A stretch of 64,000 nt of DNA, from positions 52,780 to 116,779 of the forward strand of contig NZ_JOAK01000022.1 in NCBI RefSeq assembly GCF_000720455.1. The letters run 5' to 3'. A model generated the notes under the pieces. The model was not told where the DNA came from. It did not search any database and saw only the letters and a program-made list of their open reading frames with translations. Shown in pieces: positions 34,810-43,520 of the stretch. Origin of the DNA: Streptomyces virginiae (lineage in GTDB: Bacteria > Actinomycetota > Actinomycetes > Streptomycetales > Streptomycetaceae). Position 1 is the first letter of the stretch. Each line of letters opens with the position of its first letter. A program made the position numbers and the translations under genes.

Positions 34810-35110
34810 GTGCGCATCGCAGCCCTGGACGACCATGGACGGATCGCTCTGGTGGAGGAGAACGTCTACGTGTGTGGTCAGCGGCTGCTGATGTGCCCTG
34901 GTGGCGGATGCGAGCCCGGCGAGGATCCACGGGAGGCCGCGCGCCGAGAGCTGGCCGAGGAGGCTGGCATCCGCGCCGCAGAGATCGAGCTGCTGACGAT
35001 GATGTGGCGGATGTCCGCTGGCGCGCGTACCCGTGAGCATCTGTACTGCGACAGCGGGCCGCCGCCGGGGACGGCGTCCGTCCACCAGCCGACGGCCGCG
35101 GCGACGGCTT
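34810..35110 (+). pseudogene. NUDIX hydrolase, 3'-truncated
   Basis: VRIAALDDHGRIALVEENVY leads to a complete Nudix box in PGGGCEPGEDPREAARRELA then EEAGI (GX5EX7REUXEEXGU). After RTREHLYCDSGPPPGTAS the sequence becomes Arg/Pro/Ser-rich, the usual final strands and helix are missing, and the open frame runs on antisense to the P450 gene. The 3' third was probably lost at a joint near 35050-35110. Confidence 0.7.
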
Positions 35111-35171
35111 CCGGACTACACCGGCCCCGGGCCCGGAGCAAGCCGGACGAGGAGGCGGGGACGCCGGTCCG

Positions 35172-36575
35172 TCACGGTGCGGCGGGGGTGTTGGCGGTGA
35201 ACGGACACCGGGCTGCCCGGTGGTCTTCGGGCGGTGGGTCCGCAGCGGGCCGGTGGTCGCCGGGCCGGTCGCCGGGTGGGTGGGGACGGACCGAGACGTC
35301 GAGGGTGAGGTCGTGGGGCTGGAGGATGGTACGCGTGTGGAAGACGGGTGTCGTGCCGGGTGATCGGGTGACCTCGTAGTGGGGGGTGAGGGTTGCGGTG
35401 ACGATGGTCATGGCGGTGGTGGCGAAGTGGGTTCCGAGGCAGTTGCGCGGCCCTCCGCCGAACGGCATGAACGCGTACTTGGGCAGCGGGTTGGCGGCGC
35501 GGTCGGTCCAGCGGTCCGGGTCGAACGTGGTGGGCCGGTGGTAGTGGCGGGGGTCGCGGTGGAGGACGAAGGGGCTGACGGCGACCTTCTGGCCGGGGCG
35601 CAGGGGGTAGCCGGCGAGTTCGGTGGGTTCCTCGATGGTCCGCTGGAGGAACCAGAGCGGGGGGTAGAGGCGCAGGGTCTCCTTCACGACGGCTTCGGTG
35701 ACGGCCAGCCGGGGCACGTCGGCCGCGGTGGGGAGCGCGCCGGCGAGTTCCCGGTCGGCCTCGTCCCGTACCCGCCGACGGACTTCCGGGTGCCGGTCGA
35801 GGAGGAGGAGCAGCCAGGCGAGCGCGGCGGCGGTGGTCTCGTGGGCGGCGAAGAGGTTGGCGACGATGACGCTGGTCGCGCCCTCGTGGGTGAGGGCGCC
35901 TTCGTCGCACGCGGTGTTCAGGAGGTCCGCGACCACGGAGGGCGAGTCGTCCCGCCTCGTCGTACGCCGCCGGCGTATCAGGGAGGAGACTTCGTCGGCT
36001 AGGTCGCGCCCGGCGCGCTGGAGGCGGCGTCGGCGCAGCGCGTGCCAGCGGGCCGGCAGGGGCAGTGTGGGGGGCAGCAGCGCGTCCTGCAGGCGGGCCA
36101 AGAGGTCGGGGACGTCGCCGGTCTCGGGCCCGAGGCAGAACTCGGCGATCAGGTGGGCGGTGAGGTCTTCCAGTGCGGGGATCGCTACGATCCTGCCGCG
36201 TGCGTGCCAGGTGTCCGCGTGGCGGACGACGGTCGACGCGAGGCTGTCCCGGGCGGCGCGCATGCTGGTCCGGTTCAGGCCGCGTCCCGCCAGGCTGCGG
36301 GCCCGCATCCACAGGGCCAGGTCTTCGGAGCCGCGGCTTCCGTCGGTCGCCTCGCCCAGCAGGTCGCTGGAGATGCCGTAGGTGGTGTTGGTGTGCTTGA
36401 GGACCTCCTCAGCCAGGGCGGGCGAGTTCACGATGTACAGGTCGTCGTCGAAGCGGACCAGGTCGCCGTACTGCTGCTGGTCGAGGAGGAAACCGAGGTG
36501 GTCCCGCTCGAACGCGCGCCGGTTGCCGTACCGCCCGGCCCCCGAGGGGCCGGGCGGCACACGGGAAGACAGCAT
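35172..36575 (-). CDS. Cytochrome P450, coupled to poly-Tyr peptide gene
   Basis: 467 residues. I-helix AAHETT (244-248), ExxR as ETLR (Glu299, Arg302), PERF-type region DPDRW (353-357) and heme loop FGGGPRNCLG with Cys379. Residues 1-50 resemble other soluble actinobacterial P450s (DHLGFLLDQQQYGDLVRFDD). A Pro-rich tail of about 45 residues follows the conserved end. The ATG starts one codon after the stop of the 68-residue peptide gene, so the peptide is the prime substrate candidate. P450-only RiPP pathways (biarylitides, cittilins, atropopeptides) use such two-gene operons to cross-link Tyr, Trp or His side chains (family knowledge). No ferredoxin gene is adjacent. Confidence 0.93.
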   Translation of the reverse strand: MLSSRVPPGPSGAGRYGNRRAFERDHLGFLLDQQQYGDLVRFDDDLYIVNSPALAEEVLKHTNTTYGISSDLLGEATDGSRGSEDLALWMRARSLAGRGLNRTSMRAARDSLASTVVRHADTWHARGRIVAIPALEDLTAHLIAEFCLGPETGDVPDLLARLQDALLPPTLPLPARWHALRRRRLQRAGRDLADEVSSLIRRRRTTRRDDSPSVVADLLNTACDEGALTHEGATSVIVANLFAAHETTAAALAWLLLLLDRHPEVRRRVRDEADRELAGALPTAADVPRLAVTEAVVKETLRLYPPLWFLQRTIEEPTELAGYPLRPGQKVAVSPFVLHRDPRHYHRPTTFDPDRWTDRAANPLPKYAFMPFGGGPRNCLGTHFATTAMTIVTATLTPHYEVTRSPGTTPVFHTRTILQPHDLTLDVSVRPHPPGDRPGDHRPAADPPPEDHRAARCPFTANTPAAP

Positions 36576-36578
36576 CTG

Positions 36579-36785
36579 CTACCGCGCCTGTACGTAGTAG
36601 TAGTAATACGCACTGGAGTGGTCCGACCCTCCGAGCGTGCTGCTGCGTTGCACCTTCGCCCCGGAGGGATCGTTGGCCAGGTGGGCGGAGCTCGACGCGG
36701 CCTGTGCCGATCCGGCGCTGAGGAGCGCGGCGACGGCGGAGGCGGCGATGAGGAGCGACTTGCGGAGGGGGATCAGGGCAGCCAT
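36579..36785 (-). CDS. Candidate RiPP precursor with five-Tyr core
   Basis: 68 residues, ATG at 36785 behind a strong AAGGAGGACAG site. N-terminus MAALIPLRKSLLIAASAVAA, LLSAGSAQA looks like a Sec signal with an AQA cleavage site. A hydrophilic middle (SSSAHLANDPSGAKVQRSST) and the C-terminal tail SDHSSAYYYYYVQAR follow. Five adjacent tyrosines near the end are an unusual core. The TAG stop at 36579-36581 is followed by one codon and then the ATG of the P450, in the same frame, so the two are certainly cotranscribed. Cross-linking of the tyrosines by the P450 is inferred, not shown. A plain secreted peptide is the alternative. Confidence 0.8.
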   Translation of the reverse strand: MAALIPLRKSLLIAASAVAALLSAGSAQAASSSAHLANDPSGAKVQRSSTLGGSDHSSAYYYYYVQAR

Positions 36786-37464
36786 GGCTGTCCTCCTTCG
36801 GGGTGGGATGGGCGGCGGTTCCGCCCGGTTCGTTGCCCTTATTAGTCCACCCGCGGCATCCGGGGGTCATGCCCCGGGAACGCGTGGCATGACCCCCGCG
36901 CCCGCGTCTGCCACAATGCGGGCTTTCGCGCGCCCCCGGCTCCGCCCGGCCGAGGCCGCCCCCACGCCCAGCGGAGCGGTTCAGCCCGAGGACGTGGTCG
37001 GGCGGCCCCGCCCGGCGGAGGACGTCCCGAAGGCGGGAGCGGCCGCGGCGCCGCCCGTCGTGGCGGGGCGCGCCGGGACTCCACCGGAGACCGGGATCCC
37101 GTTGCCCGCCGGGGTCGGTCCGGCGGTGGTGGCCGGCCGGGCCGCGCTGCGCCCGGTGCGGGGCGAGGTCCTCGCCCACGGTCACGCCGGGGACCAGGCT
37201 GCCGGCCCCCAGCAACCCACCGACTCCAGCCTGAAATTCTCAGTAATGGTGGAGTCGGATGTTGCAACTCTCGGAATAGATCCTGACGGCCAGATCGGTC
37301 TGGCCACTCATGACTGAGGACCGCTTCACCGCGGCACGTGCAAAGGCGGGCATCGCCCATTTCCCTCCCGCAGGGGCCGCCGCGGGTGCCGTGCGCAGGG
37401 CTTCGGCGATCAGCAGCTCGTTGTAGTAGTGATACCGGCATGAAAGGTGTGGAAGGGGCGAAGG
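36786..37464. other. Divergent intergenic region between peptide/P450 and cyclophilin genes
   Basis: About 680 bp without a convincing gene. Long open frames exist because of the base bias, but none has a ribosome site or family signature. Probably holds the promoters of both flanking genes. Confidence 0.45.
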
Positions 37465-37953
37465 GTGAGCGAGAACGTCTACTTCGACATCACCATCGCC
37501 GACAAGCCCGCAGGGCGGATCGTCTTCAAGCTGTTTGACGATGTCGTTCCCAGGACCGCCCGGAACTTCCGCGGGCTGGCCACCGGCCAGAACGGGTACG
37601 GCTACGCGGGTTCCGGCTTCCACCGGGTCATCCCCAACTTCATGCTCCAGGGCGGTGACTTCACCCACCACAACGGCACCGGCGGCAAGAGCATCTACGG
37701 GGTCCAGTTCAAGGACGAGTTCACGCTCAAGCACACCAAGCCTGGCCTCCTATCCATGGCGAACTCGGGCAAGAACGCCAACGGCTCGCAGTTCTTCATC
37801 ACCACCGTCGTCACGAGCTGGCTGGACGACGCGCACGTCGCCTTCGGCGAGGTCGTCGAGGACATGACCGTTGTAAAGGCAATCGAGGCGTTGGGCTCAC
37901 AGAGCGGCACGGTCAAGAAGCCAGTGAAGATCGCCGCGTCGGGCACGGCCTGA
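37465..37953 (+). CDS. Cyclophilin-type peptidyl-prolyl isomerase
   Basis: 162 residues from GTG at 37465 ([20 protein letters not shown]). Catalytic Arg in [20 protein letters not shown], then [20 protein letters not shown] and [20 protein letters not shown]. The ungapped eukaryote-like form ([16 protein letters not shown]) is cytosolic cyclophilin A-like, as known in Streptomyces. Catalyses Xaa-Pro cis/trans isomerisation. It faces away from the P450 operon; a link to it is not implied by sequence. Confidence 0.95.
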   Translation: MSENVYFDITIADKPAGRIVFKLFDDVVPRTARNFRGLATGQNGYGYAGSGFHRVIPNFMLQGGDFTHHNGTGGKSIYGVQFKDEFTLKHTKPGLLSMANSGKNANGSQFFITTVVTSWLDDAHVAFGEVVEDMTVVKAIEALGSQSGTVKKPVKIAASGTA

Positions 37954-38133
37954 TCAGATCGGCTGTTGGGGGAACCTCTCCATCGGCGCCCGCGCCCCCG
38001 CTCACCGTGCTACCTGGGCACAGTCAGTTCCCTACCTGCGATCTGGATTCGGAACAGGCAGTAGTTGGAGGGCGTCGCGCTGGCCTCAGGGCAGACGTTC
38101 GATTTCGATCTCTCCATGGCGCCTCCCGAAGTG

Positions 38134-38275
38134 GGGCTCTGGCACGACTTCCGTGAAACCACGCCGACCGGGCTCGTGCCCACCTCTGGATGAGCCGTGA
38201 CCTGCCGGTTCACCAGGACTGCCGACCGCAGCCCCTGAGGCTCGCTTCGACTTCACGGAAGTTGTGCCAGAACCC
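38134..38275. mobile_element. MITE-like element with 24-bp inverted ends
   Basis: GGGCTCTGGCACGACTTCC then GTGAA (38134-38157) is repeated in inverse orientation at 38252-38275 (GGGTTCTGGCACAACTTCC then GTGAA on the other strand) with two mismatches. The enclosed element is 142 bp and has no gene. GAAGTG occurs immediately left and 2 nt beyond the right end, a possible target duplication. A related half-end occurs near 47480-47501. Confidence 0.7.
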
Positions 38276-38415
38276 GAGAAGTGGCAGCACTCCGCCGGAT
38301 CGCGCAGGCGAACCTGTGGCGCACACAAGGGGATGGCTCCGCCGTCGGGGTGCGACGGCGGAGCAGGTCAGCCGGTCCTGCTGCTCGTGCGGGCGCCCGT
38401 CGGGAAGCGGGTGAA

Positions 38416-38967
38416 TCAGGCGTTGCCGAAGAACAGGTTGCCCGGAGCGTCGGGGTTGTCCGAGAGGTAGTACTCGCGGACCGCGCGGATGAACTCCATG
38501 CGCGAGATGGAGCCGTCTCCGTCGGTGTCGAGCTGGTGGAACACGTTCATCGCGTCGGGCGAGTCGGTCCGCCACACGTCCTTCAGGAAGCGCGCGAACT
38601 CGTCCTTGCTGATCTGGTTGTCCTGGTCCACGTCGATGACGTCGAAGATGACGTGCCCGGCACCGTCGGCGAGGTTGAGCCGGCTGGTGTCGATGGACGC
38701 GAGACGGCTGGCCGTGACGAACTCAGCCTTGGTCAGCCTGTCCTGCTGCGTGCCCGCGTGCCGCAGCAGCTCCAGCCAGTGCGTCTGGAAGAACGCCTGG
38801 AGCGCCCGGGCCCGGCGGTCGTCCTTCTGAAGCTTGTAGGCCGTGATGTACCGCTCGGCCAGCTTCTGGTAGTCCGTCCAGTCCAGGTAGCCGTCCTGGT
38901 TGGCGTCCAGGGTGTCGAACGTGCGGTCATGCTTGCCGGTGATGACGTCCTGCGCCGTCGTGGTCAT
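38416..38967 (-). CDS. EF-hand calcium-binding protein (calerythrin-like)
   Basis: 183 residues from ATG at 38967 (MTTTAQDVITGKHDRTFDTL). Three canonical EF loops: DANQDGYLDWTD (21-32), DVDQDNQISKDE (112-123) and DTDGDGSISRME (147-158). A degenerate one lies around 75-85 (QQDRLTKAEF). This four-hand layout with an inactive second hand is that of actinomycete calerythrin-type proteins. Cytosolic Ca2+ buffer or sensor. Confidence 0.93.
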   Translation of the reverse strand: MTTTAQDVITGKHDRTFDTLDANQDGYLDWTDYQKLAERYITAYKLQKDDRRARALQAFFQTHWLELLRHAGTQQDRLTKAEFVTASRLASIDTSRLNLADGAGHVIFDVIDVDQDNQISKDEFARFLKDVWRTDSPDAMNVFHQLDTDGDGSISRMEFIRAVREYYLSDNPDAPGNLFFGNA

Positions 38968-39105
38968 GGTGGCGAGTCCTTCCGTGATCTTGCTTCGGGA
39001 ACGCCAGCATGGGGCAAACCATCCGGAATTTGCACTGCACACCGCATACAGCACCCGATTTAGTGATCGTTTTCGAGCCACTGCACAGTGCGTGCCACAA
39101 GCGGA

Positions 39106-39463
39106 TGAGGTGAGTCGGCCCAACACCCGCTCGCCGACGCCCGGCCATGGAGCGCCGTCCTCCCCGAGGTGCTGGCCGCGGTCGGGGAGCGGGTCGTGCT
39201 CGCCTACAACAGCGACTTCGACAGGCGGATGACCGTCGGCCACGCCCAGTCCAGGCCGTCTTCGCTTGGCGCAGGCGTGGCAGTGCCTGATGAAACGCCG
39301 CTCTGTGTGGCTGAGCACCACCAGCCGCCTCTGGCTCGGCGGCGGGCACCGCGCCCTGGGTGACGCGGTGGCGGCGCGCGACCTGCTGCTGTCCCTGCGG
39401 GAACGGCCGCCGCACACCCTGCCTGCGCCGCTGCGCGATCAGGAACAGGCTCCGCCAGCGTGA
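39106..39463 (+). pseudogene. DnaQ-like 3'-5' exonuclease remnant
   Basis: VLPEVLAAVGERVVLAYNSD and FDRRMT (the second exonuclease motif region) in one frame, and GGGHRALGDAVAARDLLLSL (third motif, HRALGDA) in another, separated by frameshifted text at 39235-39320. The first motif with DxE is absent. Confidence 0.6.
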
Positions 39464-39572
39464 GCCGACGGCGCTCTGGGGCCGCCGGGACGACCTCGGG
39501 GCCCAGTCGCGGTGACCGGACTGCCAGAATTTCGCCGACGTTGCCAACACCACCTTCGGCTGGGGGAAGCCT

Positions 39573-39775
39573 GTGAGCGACAACATCGACGGGGAGGCGA
39601 CCAGGCTCCCGGACGGCACCCTCGTCCTCCCTCTGCCCACGGTCACCGCGATCTTCCGGCAGATCGCGGACGGGGCCGAATCCCGGCAGTCGGGGCGAGC
39701 CGCGGATCCCATCTCTGAGATCCGCGCGATCGCCGACCAGATCGATGCCGCTGGTCTCATCGATCTGGTCGGGCC
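39573..39775 (+). pseudogene. Hypothetical protein, truncated at IS21 remnant
   Basis: Starts VSDNIDGEATRLPDGTLVLP, LPTVTAIFRQIADGAESRQS, PISEIRAIADQIDAAGLIDL. Its frame runs into IstB-like DNA read in a different frame at about 39776, so the original 3' end is lost. Family not recognised. Confidence 0.5.
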
Positions 39776-40078
39776 ATCCGCACAGCCGCCCGCTACGGCC
39801 GCGTCGACCTGCTCTGCATCGACGAACTCGGCTACATGGAACTCGACCGCCGCGGAGCCGAACTCCTCTTCCAGGTCCTGACCGAACGCGAGGAGAAGAA
39901 CAGCGTCGCCATCGCCTCCAACGAGTCCTTCTCCGGCTGGACCAAGACGTTCGACCCCCGCCTTTGCGCGGCCATCGTCGACCGACTCACCTTCGGCGGC
40001 AACATCATCGAAACCGGCACCGACTCCTACCGCCTCGCCACCACCCGAGCACGCGCCGAACAGCAAGCAGCCGACTGA
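39776..40078 (+). pseudogene. IS21-family IstB-like ATPase, C-terminal fragment
   Basis: ARYGRVDLLCIDELGYMELD (Walker B), RRGAELLFQVLTEREEKNSV, AIASNESFSGWTKTFDPRLC, AAIVDRLTFGGNIIETGTDS. The Walker A half is missing. The partner istA gene is not present. Confidence 0.85.
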
Positions 40079-40109
40079 CAAACACGCCGAGCAGCACCAC
40101 ACAGGACGG

Positions 40110-40532
40110 TCAGCCAGAGAACAACCGCCGTACCTCTTCGAGACGCGCACGCTGATCATCGATCCAGCCAGTCGCCGGAAAGAGGGGCACGCTGACCGTC
40201 ACCTGTGACGACGGCCCGTCATGGACTGATACCGCGATCACGCCAGGACTCACCGGCTTGATCTTGAACTGCACGGTCCGTCCCGAGTTCAGCCACGACA
40301 CGAACCGATTCCCCGCAAGCGCCCCCAGAGCTTCCTCCCAGTCATCGAGGTCATCGGACGTCACATAGACAGGGAAGCTGCCCTTGACTGTCTCGGTCTC
40401 CACAACGAACTCACAGTCCAAGACATCCCCGCCTGGGGCAGGCCGCTCCAGCACCCGCAGCGAGACAACGTGACCGCTCGTCCCCGGCGGATCGGCCAGA
40501 TAAATCAGCTCGCCCAGATCGTCTTCCACCAC
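40110..40532 (-). CDS. DUF5959-family protein
   Basis: 140 residues from GTG at 40532, preceded by GGGAGGGGC. VVEDDLGELIYLADPPGTSG, HVVSLRVLERPAPGGDVLDC, FPVYVTSDDLDDWEEALGAL, ending TGWIDDQRARLEEVRRLFSG. Same layout as the protein at 9761-10231. Unknown function. Confidence 0.75.
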   Translation of the reverse strand: MVEDDLGELIYLADPPGTSGHVVSLRVLERPAPGGDVLDCEFVVETETVKGSFPVYVTSDDLDDWEEALGALAGNRFVSWLNSGRTVQFKIKPVSPGVIAVSVHDGPSSQVTVSVPLFPATGWIDDQRARLEEVRRLFSG

Positions 40533-40777
40533 AGCCCCTCCCACCGGCCTCGAACAGAAGCATCTTTCCTGAGCCCGCCGACACACACGGCGCCGAGGTG
40601 GGTGTTACTGATTCTCGCCAACATTCCGCAGCCAGTTGATCACCTTCTGCTGCCGAAACTCCACGACAAACGTTCTCCGTTGCCACCTAGGTCCCGCCCA
40701 CGGACTGCTCGGACGTGGCCGAGTGGGCGGCGGCGCAGTACAAGGCCGGAATGCGCGGCGGCCGCGATGTCGCCGCC

Positions 40778-41010
40778 GGGGTGTGCCCGCTGGTCCTGGA
40801 GGTCCCGGTGCGGCTGTGGCCAGCCCGCGTGCTGCTCGGGTTGGCGGCGGTCGTCAGGCAGCCGGGGGAGGGTTTCCGTGGGCGGCGAGGTGGCGACATG
40901 CCGTCGTGGCGCAGCGACAAAGCGATGCTGCCGACCCTCGCACCCGGCGCCTTCATCCGTTCCACCGCGGCGGCAAAACCATCAAGGTCCGAGTCCTGGC
41001 TCCAGCTCCG
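40778..41010 (+). pseudogene. Repeat copy 2 with scrap of RsbW-like gene
   Basis: 40778-40888 repeats the 23756-23866 DNA. Just beyond it, TLAPGAFIR and, one frame over, FHRGGKTIKVRVLAPA match the C-terminal end of the RsbW-like kinase (TLAPGTFIRFHRTGKTITAI). Orientation relative to the repeat is opposite to that at 23.8 kb, so the piece has been rearranged. Confidence 0.6.
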
Positions 41011-41539
41011 CGACGCCGGCGATCGCAGCTGCGGCCAAGAGTCCTGAGCGCCGCATCGGCCGAATGCCGCCGCCCTGGGGTGCCGTACGCGGGTCCGGGG
41101 GAGGGCGCGCGGGCAGGAGACACGTCTGCGGCGGGGTGGTGTTGCCGGTCTCCTGCAGCGCCTGCCGCGCGTTGTCCAGGTCGCTGTGGAGGACAAGGAG
41201 CCGGTCCTTCGCCTCCACGAGTTCCCCGCACATCGGCACTCCGGCTCGGACCGGGGTCGGCGCCGTCTCGGCCCTCTCAAAGAGTGCGTCGACTGCCTGG
41301 GGCCGTACCTCGTCGAGTCGGGGATCCCCTTCGAGGCCCGAGCAGACGTCGATCACCGCGTGCGCGATCGCGCGTGTGAGGTCCCTGCCGTCCATGACGT
41401 CGTGCATCCGCCGCCGGTCCGGCGCCGGAGTTCCGGCCGGGAGCATCTCGGGTGTGACCGCCTCGTGCACGGCCTTGATCGACAGCCCCGCTGTACCGGC
41501 GTACTCGTGTAGGAGCTCGGCCAACGCGTTGATCTCCAC
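40982..41539 (-). CDS. HTH-like protein with coiled-coil tail, probably truncated
   Basis: GTG at 41539: VEINALAELLHEYAGTAGLS, IKAVHEAVTPEMLPAGTPAP, DRRRMHDVMDGRDLTRAIAH, AVIDVCSG. This is the N-terminal helical domain found on many Streptomyces regulators and TPR proteins. A helical stretch follows (GELVEAKDRLLVLHSDLDNA, RQALQETGN), then Pro/Arg-rich sequence overlapping the rearranged repeat. The original C-terminus has probably been lost near 41070. Confidence 0.6.
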   Translation of the reverse strand: MEINALAELLHEYAGTAGLSIKAVHEAVTPEMLPAGTPAPDRRRMHDVMDGRDLTRAIAHAVIDVCSGLEGDPRLDEVRPQAVDALFERAETAPTPVRAGVPMCGELVEAKDRLLVLHSDLDNARQALQETGNTTPPQTCLLPARPPPDPRTAPQGGGIRPMRRSGLLAAAAIAGVAELEPGLGP

Positions 41540-41589
41540 GACCGGACCCTTCGGACTGGTTCAGCTCCGCCCCGCCCGTCTGCCGTTCT

Positions 41590-41607
41590 CCACGACTGAA
41601 GCCGTGG
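41590..41607. mobile_element. IS200/IS605-like end hairpin
   Basis: CCACGACTGAAGCCGTGG forms a short stem-loop resembling the subterminal hairpins with the ACTGAAG/CTTCAGT loop of IS200/IS605 elements. No tnpA or tnpB remains nearby, so this would be a solo end. Weak evidence. Confidence 0.3.
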
Positions 41608-41919
41608 GACCGCCTAAGTGGGCCATCAGGGCCTCCGAGAGGTCCCAGGAGCTCGCCGGCGTATGCAACCGAAGGCGGGCCGGGACGCCAACTCGCCTGT
41701 GCGAGCTGGCGATTAGGCCATCCCTGCGGGGGCTGAAGGACTGCGTCCACCGGGTGGTCCGGGACGACGAGGCCCCGTCCCGTAGTGGAGCAGAAGATTC
41801 CGAGTTATGGCCCTCGGCGCCGGGATCTCCGGTGCCGCCGCTCGGTCATGCCCTGTTGTTGCTGGGTGGCTGGAACCGCTAGCATCCATCCGAATTGAAC
41901 GCGCTCAAATTTCGGGGGG

Positions 41920-42697
41920 ATGGTGCAGAAAGAGAGGTTGTGCCGCCGGCCCGACGGTGTGTCGTGGTCGGCGTGCGCGGTGGTGGTCGCGGGTCTGGTG
42001 GGGACGCGCGCCTGGACCGACACCTCTGTGCCAGTGCCGGAGTTCGGTGAGATGTTCACGCCGGTGTGCGTGGCGCTCCTCGGTACTGTTCTGGCATGCA
42101 TGCCGCTCGTGGTTGCCGTGCAGCTGCGGCGGCGGCCGCGTAACACTGCGGCTGTGTGGTGGGCCGGGGTCGGCGGCCCTCGTGCCGGCGTTCCTGATGG
42201 TGCTGGCCGCGGCGGGGGCGGGCATGTGGCTCGTCTGCTGCGTCGTCGTAGTGCTCGCCTCCTGCGCGGCCACGCTCGCAGCTGTCCGGGGCGAAGGGCG
42301 GGGTTCGCCCCGCGCCGCCCGAGCAGCGGGGGCCGTTGCCCTCGTCGTTCTCCTGGCGGCAGCCGGCTCCCTCTCCGGACCGTACACGGACTATCCAGGA
42401 GTCTGGGCCGCCCCGCAGGGCGACGCGTCCCTTTCCCTGACCGAGCCGCAGGGGCCGGAACAGGGCGGGCAGTACACCCTGCGGATCGGAACCTGCACCG
42501 AGCAGGGCGGGTGGGCCTTCGACTACCCGCTGACCTCGGAGTCGGTCCTGATCTGGCTCAGCCGTGATGAAGCGACCGCGTGCCTCCCCGGGGGCTCGTC
42601 GATTCTTGCGTACATCGCCGGCGGAACCCAGATGGCCCCGATCATCCAACTCCCCGGGCTGCGCCTGACCAAGCAGTCGGGCGCCCAGAGGGCATGA
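41920..42697 (+). pseudogene. Membrane protein, single frameshift
   Basis: First part MVQKERLCRRPDGVSWSACA, VVVAGLVGTRAW, FTPVCVALLGTVLACMPLVV (two helices). A shift near 42165 leads to ALVPAFLMVLAAAGAGMWLV, AGAVALVVLLAAAGSLSG (two to three helices), then a soluble part (GGQYTLRIGTCTEQGGWAFD) of about 100 residues. The joined protein is plausible and complete, so a one-base assembly error is possible. Unknown family. Confidence 0.6.
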
Positions 42698-42859
42698 CGG
42701 CTCCTCCTGCACGGCCGGTTTCCGGTCCGGGGCGGGTGGCCTGTGCCTGACGCTGGCCTGGCCCGCCGACCTGCGCGGCACTGCCGCCCCGGGGGCCGGC
42801 GGGTGGGGTGGTCCGCCACGGGATCGCGTACGCGGGTCCGGCTGATCGCGCTGCGGCGC

Positions 42860-43465
42860 GCTCCCCATCACCAGCTCGGCTTTGTGGTGCAGATGTGCAC
42901 CGTCCGGTACGTCGGCCGGTTCCTGGTGGACGACCCGCTGGACGTGCCGTGGTCTGTGGTCGATCACCTGGCCGGGCAGCTGGGGATCGAGGACCCGTCG
43001 GTGGTGAAGCGGGATGCCGAGCGGCCGAAGACGGCGTACGAGCACGCCTGGGAGATCCGGGACGCCTACGGCTACCACCAGTTCGAGGACCCCGCGTGGG
43101 GCCGGAGGTTCCGTACCTTCCTGCACGGCCGGGCGTGGACGCACGCCGAGGGGCCGGTGGCGCTGGTCAACCAGGCGGTGGGGTGGCTGCGGCGCAACCG
43201 GGTGCTGCTGCCCAGGGTGTCGGTGCCGGCCAAGCAGGTCGCCATGGTGCGTTCGGTGGCGGAGAAGCGGCTCTACGCCACGGTGGCCCGGGCCGCCGGG
43301 CGGGCGGACGGTGCGCTGCCCGGCGACCTGGTGGCGCTCCTGGCCGTGCCGGAGGGCGCGCGGGTCTCGGAGCTGGAGCGGCTGCGTCGGCCGCCGACGC
43401 GGACGACCGGCACCAGCATGGCCGAGGCGCTGGAGCGGGTGGCTCTCGGAAACGACCGTTTTTGA
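42860..43465 (+). pseudogene. Tn3-family transposase, N-terminal DUF4158 fragment
   Basis: HHQLGFVVQMCTVRYVGRFL, VDDPLDVPWSVVDHLAGQLG, AYEHAWEIRDAYGYHQFEDP, HAEGPVALVNQAVGWLRRNR, VLLPRVSVPAKQVAMVRSVA. This is DUF4158, the DNA-binding front of Tn3 transposases. The first about 60 residues and the whole DDE domain are missing. Points toward the cassette at 43.5-46.9 kb. Confidence 0.88.
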
Positions 43466-43520
43466 GACCGGCGCAGACTCGGTAGAGCTTGAGATCGCAG
43501 GTCCGCGAGCGGCCGGTCGA

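Noticed and set aside
36842..37734. Minus-strand frames with RYHYYNELL and a tail RLHHY near the P450 operon, considered as a second aromatic core peptide
   Set aside because: No start codon or ribosome site in frame; part is antisense to the cyclophilin gene.
41570..41620. Complete IS605/TnpB guide RNA locus
   Set aside because: Only one hairpin resembles such ends; no TnpB or TnpA coding sequence is near.
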